NCBI RefSeq assembly: GCF_017255415.1
Contig: NZ_JAFJZZ010000009.1
Span: forward strand, 34,551 to 98,550
Reading direction: 5' to 3'
DNA: 64,000 nucleotides
Source: Clostridium aminobutyricum
Lineage (GTDB): Bacteria; Bacillota; Clostridia; Peptostreptococcales; Anaerovoracaceae
Shown: piece by piece, positions 27,271 to 36,883 of the stretch
Layout: every line of letters starts with the position of its first letter
Position numbering within the stretch: position 1 is the stretch's first letter
Made by a program: the position numbers and the translations under genes
The notes under the pieces: model-generated
Seen by the model: the letters and a program-made list of their open reading frames with translations, nothing else
What the model was told of the DNA's origin: nothing
The model's database searches: none

Positions 27271-27759
27271 ATGAAGAAAATAGTGACAATTGAAATGGAG
27301 AACGGCGATATCATGAAAGGGGAGCTTTATCCGGAAATTGCTCCTGAGACAGTAAAGAACTTTGAAGAATTGGCATCCAAGGGGTTTTATGACGGATTGA
27401 TTTTCCACAGAGTTATTCCCGGTTTCATGATCCAGGGCGGTGATCCTACAGGAACAGGAATGGGAGGCCCAGGACATACTATTAAGGGCGAATTTACGTC
27501 GAACGGTTTTGAAAATAACTTGAAGCATGCAAGAGGCGTTCTTTCCATGGCGAGATCAATGAATCCAAATTCTGCAGGATCACAATTTTTCATTATGGTA
27601 GCAGATTCTCCGCATTTGGACGGACAATATGCTTCTTTTGGTAAAATTACAGAGGGCATGGAAGCTGCTGATAAAATTGTCAATGCACGGAGAGATCATT
27701 CCGATAAACCAATCGAGAATCAGGTGATGAGCAAAGTGACTGTTGAGGATATGGAGTAA
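27271..27759 (+). CDS. Peptidyl-prolyl cis-trans isomerase, cyclophilin type
   Basis: This 162-residue single-domain cyclophilin catalyses proline isomerisation. The active-site segment FHRVIPGFMIQGGDPTGTG and the later SAGSQFFIM and LDGQYASFGK motifs are intact. There is no signal peptide, so it is cytoplasmic. A strong AAAGGAAAA site lies upstream. Confidence 0.95.
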   Translation: MKKIVTIEMENGDIMKGELYPEIAPETVKNFEELASKGFYDGLIFHRVIPGFMIQGGDPTGTGMGGPGHTIKGEFTSNGFENNLKHARGVLSMARSMNPNSAGSQFFIMVADSPHLDGQYASFGKITEGMEAADKIVNARRDHSDKPIENQVMSKVTVEDME

Positions 27760-27860
27760 TAACAAAACACCGCAAAATTGTAATCATTATGTCATAATTT
27801 TGTAATATATTAATCTCTATGTTACAAAAAACCAATATTAACCAATAACTTTTTAAGATT

Positions 27861-27900
27861 GCGTCAAATAATTGAAATTTAAATTGTTTGACGCTTTTTT
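27861..27900 (+). terminator. Terminator after the cyclophilin gene
   Basis: GCGTCAAA (27861-27868) pairs with TTTGACGC (27887-27894), extended inward by AATT pairs, and is followed by T6. Confidence 0.9.
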
Positions 27901-27935
27901 GATTGTGGTGTTTTTGTGAAAAATAGATAATTGGG

Positions 27936-27964
27936 TTGACTTGACTGTAACAATCCTGTAATAT
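27936..27964 (+). promoter_or_regulatory. Sigma-A-type promoter of the M23 peptidase gene
   Basis: TTGACT (27936-27941) and TAATAT (27959-27964) have a 17-base spacer, leaving a leader of about 100 bases before the gene at 28070. Confidence 0.7.
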
Positions 27965-28069
27965 TTAGGAACGGCAAAGGCAACATATTGCATAAGATAA
28001 ACTAGTTGGGCTAATAAAATTTGAAAGAATAGTTGAATTAATATGAAAGCCAGATAAAGGAATTATAAT

Positions 28070-29344
28070 ATGAATCAAAAATTATCAGATAGAATAAGTC
28101 TTATGAAAGATCGGATTACTTTAGAAAAAATAAAACAGGCAACTGGCGCTTTTTCAAAGCAGCAGAAAATGACGGTGGGAGGTACGGTTGGCGTGCTGGC
28201 TTTAGCTGCAATGCTATCTATAGCACCGGTGCCGACAACGCATATGCCGATGGATGCCGGTTCAGGCATTCAAACTGAGAGTTTAAAAATGGCAAAGAGT
28301 GATAACGATACCCAGTGGCTGATAAAGATTAACGGATCATTAATCCTTGCGGTAGATACGGAAGAAGAGGCAAAGGCGGTTTTTGAAGGGGTAAAATCTT
28401 ATTATGTGACACCTGGAGCTCAAGTATCCGATATTCAATTTGGTCAGGAATTTTCTTATGTACCCTATGATTATCAAGCGACAGGGGGAGAGCCGGCATG
28501 GGTAATGAGTGTGCCGGATGCCATTGATTATATTGTGAGAGGAACAACTCAAGCGAAGACGTATGTTGTTCAAGGCGGTGATACGCTTTGGGATATAGCA
28601 AAGAAGTGCAACATTTCTCCGACTGAATTAGAAAACATGAATCCGGGAATTAATACGTCGAGCTTAAAAATCGGTTCCGTGTTAAATTTATATGACTTAA
28701 AACCGTTTGTTACGGTTCGTACAACAGAAACGGTCGTTGCAACAGAGACGGTCCCATATACAACCGTGTACGAAGAGTCCTCTCAATTATATAAGGGTCA
28801 GACCAAGGTGCAGACCGCAGGCGTCAGCGGAAGTAAGCAGGTGACTTCACAGGTTATTAAAGAAAATGGCATTGTGTTAGGTTCTAATGTATTGTCTGAA
28901 ACTGTTTTATCACAGCCGCAAAATCAAGTATCGCTAAAGGGTACGGCAGCGATACCGACCTATACAGGTGCCAGCAATGGGATTTTGGGAGCACCGATGG
29001 CTCATGTTGAAGTGTCTTCCGCTTTTGGGACAAGAGGTGGAGGCAGACATTACGGAGTAGACCTAAGAAATCCTCAGGGAACTCCTTTTGGAGCAGCAGC
29101 GGACGGTGTAGTAACTTGTGCTTCTTACTCCGGCACGTATGGCAATATTATTAAGGTGGATCACGGCGGAGGCCTTCAGACGTATTATGCTCACTGTGAC
29201 AGCATGTATGTTTCTGTAGGAGATAAGGTGACAAAGGGTCAAACGTTAGGAACGGTAGGCAGAACGGGAAATGCAACCGGATATGTACTTCATTTCGAAG
29301 TTCGTATCAATGGCGTTGCACAAAATCCGATGAACTATATTTAG
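28070..29344 (+). CDS. Membrane-anchored LysM-G5-M23 peptidoglycan endopeptidase
   Basis: The 424-residue envelope protein has an N-terminal transmembrane or signal-anchor segment (TVGGTVGVLALAAMLSIAP, residues about 36-54), a LysM domain (YVVQGGDTLWDIAKKCNIS, about 165-210), a G5-like domain (about 210-290) and a C-terminal M23 metallopeptidase domain. The zinc ligands are visible in HYGVD and, further on, YYAHC and LHFEV. M23 enzymes cut peptide cross-links of peptidoglycan. It is monocistronic, with its own promoter and terminator. This LysM-G5-M23 layout is common in Clostridia. Confidence 0.92.
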   Translation: MNQKLSDRISLMKDRITLEKIKQATGAFSKQQKMTVGGTVGVLALAAMLSIAPVPTTHMPMDAGSGIQTESLKMAKSDNDTQWLIKINGSLILAVDTEEEAKAVFEGVKSYYVTPGAQVSDIQFGQEFSYVPYDYQATGGEPAWVMSVPDAIDYIVRGTTQAKTYVVQGGDTLWDIAKKCNISPTELENMNPGINTSSLKIGSVLNLYDLKPFVTVRTTETVVATETVPYTTVYEESSQLYKGQTKVQTAGVSGSKQVTSQVIKENGIVLGSNVLSETVLSQPQNQVSLKGTAAIPTYTGASNGILGAPMAHVEVSSAFGTRGGGRHYGVDLRNPQGTPFGAAADGVVTCASYSGTYGNIIKVDHGGGLQTYYAHCDSMYVSVGDKVTKGQTLGTVGRTGNATGYVLHFEVRINGVAQNPMNYI

Positions 29345-29377
29345 TTTGATTATTGAACAAGAATATTGTATAATTTT

Positions 29378-29402
29378 AAGGCAGGTTTACCTGCCTTATA
29401 TT
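29378..29402 (+). terminator. Terminator after the M23 peptidase gene
   Basis: AAGGCAGG (29378-29385) and CCTGCCTT (29390-29397) form a perfect stem with a TTTA loop; the T tract is short. Confidence 0.75.
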
Positions 29403-29448
29403 TGTATAGAATAAGAGTAGTAAAGCGCAAAGAAAGGGGTTTGCTAAG

Positions 29449-30849
29449 ATGAAAATATACAATACATTAACGAGAAAAAAAGAAGAATTTGTTCCTATTG
29501 ATCAGAAGGAAATTAAGATATATGTATGCGGACCTACAGTATATAATTTTTTTCACATCGGAAATGCCAGACCATTTGTTGTATTTGATACGTTAAGAAA
29601 ATACTTAGAATATAGAGGAAATCAGGTAAGGTTTATTCAGAACTTCACGGACGTGGATGACAAAATCATCAATAAGGCGAGAGAAGAGGGCGTCAGTGCA
29701 GGAGAAGTCAGCGAAAAATATATTGAAGAATATTATAAGGATGCTGCTGCATTAAATGTAAAGAAAGCTTCGGCGCATCCGAAGGTAACTGAAAATATGA
29801 AAGAAATTATCGAATTCGTGCAGGATTTGATTAATAAAGGATTTGCCTATGAGGTAAATGGAGATGTGTATTACAGCACCAGAAACTTTAAAGAGTATGG
29901 AAAGCTGTCCAAGCAGAATATTGAAGATCTTGAATCCGGAGCAAGAATCGAAATCGGTGAAAAGAAAAAGGATCCTCTTGATTTCGCCTTGTGGAAAGCA
30001 AGAAAAGCCGAGGATGAAATTGCATGGGAATCTCCTTGGGGAATGGGCAGACCCGGTTGGCATATTGAATGTTCGACCATGTCCAAAAAATATTTGGGCG
30101 AGACCATTGACATCCATGCGGGTGGTCAGGATTTAGCTTTTCCGCATCACGAAAACGAAATCGCACAGTCAGAAGCGCATAACGGAAAGCCATTTGCAAA
30201 CTATTGGATGCACAACGGATATATTACCATTGATAATGAAAAGATGTCTAAATCAAAGGGTAATTTCTTTACAGTAAGAGATATCCTGAAAGACTATAGC
30301 GGAGAAGTGATGCGATTCTTCTTGCTGTCAGGGCATTACAGAAATCCGATTAACTTCAGTGATTTGCTGATGGAACAGGCCAAGAACGGTCTTGTAAGAA
30401 TGCAGAATGCGAAAGCAAACTTAAAATATTTAATGGAAGCCGGATCAGACGGCGGAATAACAGAGACCGAGAAAGAGACTGCGCAGGGATTTGGCAAATA
30501 CCGTGAAGAGTTTATCGGAGCCATGGACGATGACTTAAATACCGCGGATGCCATCACAGCAGTATTTGAGCTCATAACGGCTGTAAACACCGCAGTAAAG
30601 GATGGGGCTTCAAAAGAATTTGCAAAAGAAGCTTATGCGATCCTGATGGAACTGACAACGGTACTGGGACTTCTTCAGGAAGAAGAAGACGGAAGCATTG
30701 ACTCGGAAATTCAAGCACTGGTTGATGAAAGACAGGAAGCAAGAAAGAACAAGAACTTTGCGCGGGCAGATGAAATCAGAGATTTGTTGAAGGCAAAAGG
30801 AATTGTTTTGAAGGATACCCCTCAAGGTGTTCAGATTATAAAAGAATAA
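29449..30849 (+). CDS. cysS: Cysteinyl-tRNA synthetase
   Basis: This class I synthetase charges tRNA-Cys. The 466-residue protein carries the zinc-binding [16 protein letters not shown] (with the HIGH-type motif), the zinc-site segment GWHIECSTM, and [16 protein letters not shown] lies before the ATG. It begins a conserved clostridial block with mrnC, thyA, folA, rlmB and sigH. Confidence 0.97.
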   Translation: MKIYNTLTRKKEEFVPIDQKEIKIYVCGPTVYNFFHIGNARPFVVFDTLRKYLEYRGNQVRFIQNFTDVDDKIINKAREEGVSAGEVSEKYIEEYYKDAAALNVKKASAHPKVTENMKEIIEFVQDLINKGFAYEVNGDVYYSTRNFKEYGKLSKQNIEDLESGARIEIGEKKKDPLDFALWKARKAEDEIAWESPWGMGRPGWHIECSTMSKKYLGETIDIHAGGQDLAFPHHENEIAQSEAHNGKPFANYWMHNGYITIDNEKMSKSKGNFFTVRDILKDYSGEVMRFFLLSGHYRNPINFSDLLMEQAKNGLVRMQNAKANLKYLMEAGSDGGITETEKETAQGFGKYREEFIGAMDDDLNTADAITAVFELITAVNTAVKDGASKEFAKEAYAILMELTTVLGLLQEEEDGSIDSEIQALVDERQEARKNKNFARADEIRDLLKAKGIVLKDTPQGVQIIKE

Positions 30850-30871
30850 GTTGAAAATGACAGTATAGCCG

Positions 30872-30905
30872 GACCCTTTGAGGAATTCTTGATAAGGGTC
30901 TTTTG
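30872..30905 (+). terminator. Possible terminator after cysS
   Basis: GACCCTT (30872-30878) pairs with AAGGGTC (30894-30900), followed by TTTTGC. The long loop and short T tract suggest partial termination. Confidence 0.6.
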
Positions 30906-30952
30906 CTATTTATAATAGTGGAGGAAGCAGGATTCTCTGTTTAGTGAGATAG

Positions 30953-31381
30953 ATGAGAAATACAATGGAAGCAGTAAAAATGAATACAACGGCATTGGCC
31001 TATATGGGTGACGCGGTGTATGAAATGTATGTTCGACAATTTGTTTTAGAGCGTGATTCAGTAAATGTAGATAAGCAAAATAAGCTTGCTGTTCGTTTTG
31101 TAAGAGCAGAAGGACAGGCGTTTGCTATTAAAAAGATGTTTGATACGACGCTTACGGAACAAGAACAGCTTCTGGTAAAAAGAGCTCGAAATAAAAAAAT
31201 CACTTCTAAACCGCAGCATGCAGATCCTGTGACTTATAAACTGGCGACGGCCTTTGAAGCGTTGATTGGATTTTTGTACTTGTCTGGGGATACAGAGCGA
31301 CTGGAGGCAATCATTCGTCAGGCGTTGGAATTGATAGAGAAGGCGGAGATAACAGATGGCAGGAAAACAATCAAAAAATAA
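30953..31381 (+). CDS. mrnC: Mini-ribonuclease III
   Basis: The 142-residue protein is a catalytic RNase III domain without a double-stranded RNA-binding domain. It matures 23S rRNA in Firmicutes. The signature LAYMGDAVYEMYVR at residues about 13-26 holds the first acidic site, and the second is in FEALIGFLYLSGD. The following gene overlaps it by 26 bases. The first ATG at 30953 gives MRNTMEAV; the second ATG at 30965 is also possible. Confidence 0.93.
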   Translation: MRNTMEAVKMNTTALAYMGDAVYEMYVRQFVLERDSVNVDKQNKLAVRFVRAEGQAFAIKKMFDTTLTEQEQLLVKRARNKKITSKPQHADPVTYKLATAFEALIGFLYLSGDTERLEAIIRQALELIEKAEITDGRKTIKK

Positions 31382-31553
31382 ATATAAAGAGATGATATGG
31401 GATTATTATAGGACCAATCGAGAGATCTCTAAACAAAGCGAGGAGTATCATCAAAACAATCCGCAGCAAGGATGGAATACTTCGGCGAAGGTTTATTTGG
31501 CCATTATCGTTATCGGCGTCGTTGCTATTCTATTTAAATATTTTATTATATAG
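31356..31553 (+). CDS. Small single-span membrane protein
   Basis: This 65-residue protein has a charged, hydrophilic N-terminal half and one C-terminal transmembrane helix (VYLAIIVIGVVAILFKYFII). It overlaps the end of mrnC by 26 bases and is read in another frame; GAGAAGGCGGAG provides a ribosome binding site. The membrane helix and coupled position support a real gene. Its function is unknown. Confidence 0.65.
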   Translation: MAGKQSKNKYKEMIWDYYRTNREISKQSEEYHQNNPQQGWNTSAKVYLAIIVIGVVAILFKYFII

Positions 31554-31599
31554 GTGATATTTGAGATATCGATGAAGTATCAAAAATGAGAGGGTTTCC

Positions 31600-32430
31600 A
31601 TGAGTAAAGCAGATGTACTATTTATTAATATGTGTAACGAAATTTTAGAAAAAGGCTATTCTTCAGAAGGGCAGATTGTCCGGCCCAAGTGGGAGGATGG
31701 TGACCCTGCCCACACGATAAAGAGTTTCGGTATGGTGAACCGTTATAATTTGCAAGAAGAGTTTCCAGCACTGACTTTACGGCCGACAGCGATAAAATCG
31801 GCCTTCGATGAACTTTTATGGATATGGCAGAAAAAATCCAATCGTATAGAAGATTTAAACAGTCATATATGGGATGAATGGGCCGGAGAAGACGGAACGA
31901 TCGGAAAGGCATACGGCTATCAGCTTGCTAAAAAATATAAATTCCCTCAGGGTGAGATGGATCAAGTAGATAATGTAATCTGGCAGCTTAAGAACACACC
32001 GTACTCCAGGAGAATTATGACGAATATCTTTAACTTTGCGGATTTGACGGAAATGAATTTGGAACCTTGTGCCTACAGTATGACCTTCAATGTAACGGGA
32101 AATAAGCTGAATGCTATTTTAAATCAGCGTTCTCAGGATATCTTAGCAGCAAACAACTGGAATGTGGTTCAATATTCTTTACTTGTATATATGCTGGCTC
32201 AGGTTTGTGGTTTTGAACCGGGTGAATTGATTCATGTGATTTCGGATGCACATATTTATGACAGGCATGTGCCGATTATAAAGGAAATGATCAGCAGGCC
32301 GCAATTTCCTGCGCCAAAGGTAACGCTAAATCCCGAAATAACCGATTTTTATCAGTTTACTGTGAATGACATTAAAGTGGAGAACTATGTAAATAATCCG
32401 CAAATAAAAAATATACCAATTGCAATATAG
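31600..32430 (+). CDS. thyA: Thymidylate synthase
   Basis: The 276-residue enzyme methylates dUMP to dTMP using methylene-tetrahydrofolate. The catalytic Cys is in EPCAYSMTFNV, followed by LNQRSQDILAANNWNVVQY and the DAHIYDRHV segment. These differ from the usual PCH-FQ and QRS-D-FLG consensus, which marks the divergent ThyA type seen in Clostridia. The dihydrofolate reductase gene follows after eight bases and regenerates the folate consumed here. Confidence 0.92.
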   Translation: MSKADVLFINMCNEILEKGYSSEGQIVRPKWEDGDPAHTIKSFGMVNRYNLQEEFPALTLRPTAIKSAFDELLWIWQKKSNRIEDLNSHIWDEWAGEDGTIGKAYGYQLAKKYKFPQGEMDQVDNVIWQLKNTPYSRRIMTNIFNFADLTEMNLEPCAYSMTFNVTGNKLNAILNQRSQDILAANNWNVVQYSLLVYMLAQVCGFEPGELIHVISDAHIYDRHVPIIKEMISRPQFPAPKVTLNPEITDFYQFTVNDIKVENYVNNPQIKNIPIAI

Positions 32431-32438
32431 GAGAAAAG

Positions 32439-32924
32439 ATGAAGATTATAGTAGCCGCTGATCGGAAATGGGGCATCGGAAAAGATAATAATTTATTAAC
32501 CCATTTACCGGGAGATTTAAAATATTTTAAAGAGATGACATTGGGAAAAGTGGTTGTGATGGGGCGAAAAACGCTGGAGTCTCTGCCGGGTAAGAAACCG
32601 CTTCCCGGGCGTACCAATATCGTATTGTCGGGGGACAAGAACTACAAAGCGGATTGTCTGGTATGCCATTCTGAAGAAGAGTTGGCTCATGAACTCGAAA
32701 AATATGATACGGAAGATATATACATAATAGGCGGTGCAAAGGTATATGCTGATATGAGGGATTGCTGCGATACCTATTATGTTACAAAAATATTGGATGA
32801 ATTTGATGCGGATCGGCACTTTGAAAATTTGGATCTTTGTCAAGATGTGGAACTTGTTTGGGAAAGTGAGTTGCAGGAACATAACGGCACGGAATACAAA
32901 TTTACGGAATACAGGAGAAAATAG
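32439..32924 (+). CDS. folA: Dihydrofolate reductase
   Basis: The 161-residue enzyme reduces dihydrofolate. The family motifs are clear: AADRKWGIGKDNNLLTHLPGD at the N-terminus, VVMGRKTLESLPGKKPLPGR with NADPH-binding residues, and IIGGAKVY. It lies between thyA and rlmB, with tight spacing on both sides, so folate-dependent thymidylate synthesis is co-expressed. Confidence 0.95.
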   Translation: MKIIVAADRKWGIGKDNNLLTHLPGDLKYFKEMTLGKVVVMGRKTLESLPGKKPLPGRTNIVLSGDKNYKADCLVCHSEEELAHELEKYDTEDIYIIGGAKVYADMRDCCDTYYVTKILDEFDADRHFENLDLCQDVELVWESELQEHNGTEYKFTEYRRK

Positions 32925-32925
32925 T

Positions 32926-33681
32926 TTGGAAACACAAAGCACAAATAAAAATATGATTGTTGGCAGAAACCCCGTTATGGAGGCGCTCCGAAGTGACCGC
33001 GAAATTGAAAAGCTGTTGATCGGGAAAGGTACGGAAGGCTCTATTAAGAAGATTATGGGGATGGCGAAGGATAAACATATCCCGATTATCATGACTGAAA
33101 AATCGGCGTTAGACAGACTGGCAAACGGAACTCCTCATCAGGGAGTGGTGGCGTATGTCTCTTCGTACGACTATTGTGAAATAGAAGATATTTTCGAACT
33201 GGCTAAGAAACGCGAAGAAGCACCTTATATCATGATTCTGGACAATTTGGAAGACCCGCATAATCTAGGGGCGATTATGAGAACAGCCGAAGCGGTGGGC
33301 GCTCACGGCATTATTATCCCGAAAAGACGTGCTGTGGGAATCACTGATGTTGTGGTGAAAGCTTCTGCAGGTGCGGTGGAATATGTGCCTTGTGTCAAGG
33401 TATCCAACATCGCGCAGACGATTGATAAAATCAAAGAGATGGGGGTTTGGGTTGCGGCCTGTGATATGGATGGTCAACCTTATTATAAGGCAGATCTTAA
33501 GGGCGGAATTGCTATCGTAATAGGCAGCGAAGGCTTTGGTATCAGCAGATTAGTGAAGGAAAAATGTGATTTTGTCGTATCCATACCAATGGTGGGTAAA
33601 ATCACTTCTTTAAATGCATCCAATGCAGCTGCAGTATTAATGTGTGAGGTAAGAAGACAAAGAGATGCAGTTGGAATATAG
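32926..33681 (+). CDS. rlmB: 23S rRNA 2'-O-methyltransferase RlmB
   Basis: This SpoU-class (knotted) methyltransferase modifies 23S rRNA. The 251-residue protein has the N-terminal substrate-binding domain and motifs ILDNLEDPHNLGAIMRTAEA, GSEGFGISRLV and IPMVGKITSLNASNAAAVLM. The start is taken as TTG at 32926, immediately after the folA stop and nine bases from AGGAG; the longer frame inside folA would add an unrelated tail. It overlaps sigH by 17 bases. Confidence 0.92.
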   Translation: METQSTNKNMIVGRNPVMEALRSDREIEKLLIGKGTEGSIKKIMGMAKDKHIPIIMTEKSALDRLANGTPHQGVVAYVSSYDYCEIEDIFELAKKREEAPYIMILDNLEDPHNLGAIMRTAEAVGAHGIIIPKRRAVGITDVVVKASAGAVEYVPCVKVSNIAQTIDKIKEMGVWVAACDMDGQPYYKADLKGGIAIVIGSEGFGISRLVKEKCDFVVSIPMVGKITSLNASNAAAVLMCEVRRQRDAVGI

Positions 33682-34279
33682 GGAACTATTGGATGAAGAG
33701 CTGGTGGTGAAGGCTCAGGCAGGTGACGAAGCAGCCGAAGAAGCGCTGATAAGAAAATATAAAGACGTTATTCGAACGAAAGCTCATCTGTATTTTATGG
33801 TTGGTGCAGACAGCGAAGATGTGGTTCAGGAAGGTATGATCGGATTGTTTAAGGCGATAAGAAGCTATGAACAGGACAAAGCCGCTTCTTTTAGGACGTA
33901 TGCAGATATTTGTATTAATAGGCAAATCCTATCCGCAGTAAAACATGCAACAAGACTAAAATACTCTCCGCTGAATACGTCTATACCACTTTATAGTGAC
34001 GACTTTAACGACAGCAGTGATATGAGCATTGCTGAAATATTGGCTTCGGGTATAGAAAATGATCCGGAGGCCATATTAATTATGAAAGAAAAAATGTCCT
34101 TTATAGAAAAAGAGGGAAGAAGCTTTTTCAGTGAAATGGAAAACAAAGTACTTTCAGAGTTTTTACAAGGGAAAAATTATACGGAGATTGGGCAGATTAT
34201 GGGGAAATCACCAAAATCCATTGACAATGCAATTCAACGGATTCGGAAAAAGTTAGAAGCTCATTTGAGTGGAATCTAG
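33665..34279 (+). CDS. sigH: RNA polymerase sigma factor SigH
   Basis: The 204-residue sigma-70-family factor has region 2 (DVVQEGMIGLFKAIRSYEQDKAASFRTYA) and region 4 (LSEFLQGKNYTEIGQIMGKSPKSIDNAIQRIRKKL). Its length and position after rlmB match sigma-H, which controls the transition to stationary phase and early sporulation in Firmicutes. Whether this organism sporulates cannot be judged from the window. In many Clostridia the tuf region follows; here that junction is separated by about 29 kb. Confidence 0.92.
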   Translation: MQLEYRELLDEELVVKAQAGDEAAEEALIRKYKDVIRTKAHLYFMVGADSEDVVQEGMIGLFKAIRSYEQDKAASFRTYADICINRQILSAVKHATRLKYSPLNTSIPLYSDDFNDSSDMSIAEILASGIENDPEAILIMKEKMSFIEKEGRSFFSEMENKVLSEFLQGKNYTEIGQIMGKSPKSIDNAIQRIRKKLEAHLSGI

Positions 34280-34308
34280 TTTAAATAGTGTAAGAAATCA
34301 AAAAGAGC

Positions 34309-34354
34309 TCCAGCTGGCGGTACCGTAATTTTGTGCCTCAAGCTGGATTTTTTT
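34309..34354 (+). terminator. Terminator after sigH
   Basis: TCCAGCT (34309-34315) pairs with AGCTGGA (34341-34347), followed by T7; the 25-base loop is long. Confidence 0.65.
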
Positions 34355-34371
34355 CAAAAGTGGAGGATAGG

Positions 34372-35664
34372 ATGTTTACAAAGAAAATTGAACAAATGAA
34401 GGATCAAATGATCACTTCGTTGCAAGAGTGTATCCGCATTGAAAGCGTCAATACGGGAAAAAGCAGTCCGGAAATTCAGCGGGCTTTGGCGTATACATTG
34501 GAATTAGCGGAGCATCTTGGCTTTGAAGTGAAAAACATAGAGGATAAGGTTGGGTATGCTCAGTATGGGCAGGGAGAAGAAATGATAGCTGTTTTAGCCC
34601 ATCTGGATGTAGTTGCGGCAGGAGAGGGGTGGAGCTATCCCCCTTTTGGCGGCGAAATTCATGACGGAAAAATATTCGGCCGTGGCGTATTGGATGATAA
34701 AGGAGCTGCCATAGGAGCTTTATATGCATTAAAAGCAATTGCAGATTCTAATGTAGCTTTGAACAGACGAATACGAATTATTTTCGGCACCAGTGAAGAA
34801 ACCGGTGGCGATGATATCGCACGCTATAAGCAAACGGAAGAATTGCCGGTCATGGGATTCACCCCTGATGCGGAATATCCGGTTATTTTCGCTGAAAAGG
34901 GGATTATAAACGTTGTATACGCAAAAAAGCTTAATCAGGGGCATGCAGAAAGTGTGCTGGAAGAACTGGTGGGAGGAGAAGCGCCTAATGTTGTACCCAG
35001 CTATGTTTCAGCAATCATCTCGGAAAAGGGAGCCAAAAGTAGGTTAGAGGCATTCGGTAAGACGGCACATGGAAGTACCCCGGAAAAAGGGAAGAACGCA
35101 ATATCGGAGTTGTTGTCACAATTAAAACAGATCCCATTTTGTGAGGAACTTCACCAATTCATTCAATTTATCCATAATCGTATAGGGGTAGAAACGGATG
35201 GAAAAGGGCTTGGTATTCATTTTCAGGACGAAGTTTCAGGAGCGCTTACAGTAAACGTAGGAACGATCAAATTAGAAGGGGATGAGATAAAAGTTTGCTT
35301 GGATATCAGGTATCCGGTTACAGCGGATTTTGAGTATATAAAAAGTAAGCTCCAAGAAGCGGCGGATGAAAACAATCTGCAAATGCACATTGTCCGTCAT
35401 AAAAAGAGCCTATATATTCCGGAAAACAGTACATTAGTAGAGAAATTGCAAGGAGTATATGAAAAAGAAACAGGGCAGAAAGTGCCTCCTATGTCAACCG
35501 GCGGAGGGACTTACGCAAAGGAAATGGAGAATATCGTCGCTTTTGGTATGCTGTTTCCGGAGCAGGAAGATGTGATGCATCAAAAGGATGAATATATGAG
35601 CATTGAAGATCTGATAAAGAATGTAAAAATAATGGCTAGTGCAATGTATGAATTAGCGAAGTAA
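34372..35664 (+). CDS. M20-family dipeptidase (Sapep/PepV-like)
   Basis: This 430-residue zinc-dependent dipeptidase has metal-binding motifs in VLAHLDVVAAGEGW and GVLDDKGAAIGALYAL, the catalytic segment GTSEETGGDD, and TGGGTYAKEMEN near the C-terminus. The ATG at 34372 follows TGGAGG; the in-frame extension upstream crosses the sigH terminator and is not coding. The next gene encodes a dipeptide epimerase, so the two probably work together on cell-wall or dietary dipeptides. Confidence 0.9.
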   Translation: MFTKKIEQMKDQMITSLQECIRIESVNTGKSSPEIQRALAYTLELAEHLGFEVKNIEDKVGYAQYGQGEEMIAVLAHLDVVAAGEGWSYPPFGGEIHDGKIFGRGVLDDKGAAIGALYALKAIADSNVALNRRIRIIFGTSEETGGDDIARYKQTEELPVMGFTPDAEYPVIFAEKGIINVVYAKKLNQGHAESVLEELVGGEAPNVVPSYVSAIISEKGAKSRLEAFGKTAHGSTPEKGKNAISELLSQLKQIPFCEELHQFIQFIHNRIGVETDGKGLGIHFQDEVSGALTVNVGTIKLEGDEIKVCLDIRYPVTADFEYIKSKLQEAADENNLQMHIVRHKKSLYIPENSTLVEKLQGVYEKETGQKVPPMSTGGGTYAKEMENIVAFGMLFPEQEDVMHQKDEYMSIEDLIKNVKIMASAMYELAK

Positions 35665-35724
35665 TAGGGAGTCTTATTTAAATTCTTTTGAGACACTCTC
35701 GGATTAATTGAAGGGGGATTCATA

Positions 35725-36819
35725 TTGAAGATTGGGGATATTCAATTAAAACATCTTAGCATACCGCTGAAGAAACCGTTTAAAACAGCGCTGCGAACTG
35801 TTGAAACAGCAGAAAATACCATTGTTATGATAACCACAGAGGAAGGAGACATCGGTTTTGGAGAAGCACCGCCTACGATGGTTATTACAGGGGAAAGCAA
35901 CGAATCTATTATAGCTGTGATTGAACATACCATGAAAGAAAAGCTAATTGGTAAAGAGATCGACCATTCAGAGGAGATCTTCGATGCGATACAGGCTTCT
36001 TCAATCAAAAATTACAGTGCCAAAGCAGCGGTGGATATGGCCGTTTATGATTTACTGGGGAAGCAATATCAAACACCGCTTTATAAATATTTAGGAGGAT
36101 ATCGAAATCAGGTAGAAACGGATTTAACCATCAGTTTAAACGAACCCGAAGAGATGCAGGAAGATGCAGTTCATGCTGTAGAGCGAGGATTTCAATTCTT
36201 GAAATTAAAGGTTGGTACGGATGAACGGAAAGATATCGAACGGGTTAAAAAAATCAGAGAAGCAGTAGGGAACAAGGTTTCCATTCGATTGGATGCGAAT
36301 CAAGGCTGGACGCCAAAGGAAGCCATCCGGATTATACGAAGAATAGAGGAAATGGATCTTCGAGTCGAATTTATTGAACAGCCTGTCCATGCCTGTGACT
36401 TAGAAGGGTTAAAAATGGTCACGGAACATGTGATGATTCCCATCATGGCAGATGAGAGCCTGTTTTCTCCGGCCGATGCGTTGAAAATTTTACAGCATAG
36501 AGCGGCTGATCTTTTGAATATTAAGTTGATGAAATGCGGAGGAATCTATAATGCGTTAAAGATTATAGCGATTGCAGAAACCTATGGCGTGGAGTGTATG
36601 CTTGGAAGCATGATCGAAAGCAAAGTGAGTTTAACTGCTGCCGCTCATTTAGCAGCAGCAAAGAAGAATGTCACCAGAGTGGATTTAGATGCAGCAATTT
36701 TGCTCGCGGAAGATCCGGTAGTGGGAGGCTTTGAACAACAACTACCACTGTTTATGCTGACAGAGGCACCGGGGCTCGGCATACAGGAGATAAGAGGGTT
36801 AAAAGAAATTAGAAAATAA
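35725..36819 (+). CDS. L-Ala-D/L-Glu-type dipeptide epimerase
   Basis: This enolase-superfamily enzyme (364 residues) has the muconate-lactonizing subgroup pattern: LKLKVG (catalytic Lys pair region), the metal ligands in RLDANQGW, EFIEQPV and MADESLF, and the catalytic Lys in LLNIKLMKCGG. Such epimerases convert Ala-Glu dipeptides released from peptidoglycan. The exact dipeptide cannot be read from sequence. It starts at TTG with AAGGGGG upstream. The adjacent dipeptidase supports a dipeptide-catabolism role. Confidence 0.85.
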   Translation: MKIGDIQLKHLSIPLKKPFKTALRTVETAENTIVMITTEEGDIGFGEAPPTMVITGESNESIIAVIEHTMKEKLIGKEIDHSEEIFDAIQASSIKNYSAKAAVDMAVYDLLGKQYQTPLYKYLGGYRNQVETDLTISLNEPEEMQEDAVHAVERGFQFLKLKVGTDERKDIERVKKIREAVGNKVSIRLDANQGWTPKEAIRIIRRIEEMDLRVEFIEQPVHACDLEGLKMVTEHVMIPIMADESLFSPADALKILQHRAADLLNIKLMKCGGIYNALKIIAIAETYGVECMLGSMIESKVSLTAAAHLAAAKKNVTRVDLDAAILLAEDPVVGGFEQQLPLFMLTEAPGLGIQEIRGLKEIRK

Positions 36820-36883
36820 TTTGTTTTAAAGGAAAAGGTAGGTCGAACTTAGTATCACCCTATAGGGATGGAGGGGAAATTAC

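Noticed and set aside
32779..32925. Longer rlmB start inside folA
   Set aside because: It would add an unrelated N-terminal tail; TTG at 32926 has a good ribosome site and gives the usual length.
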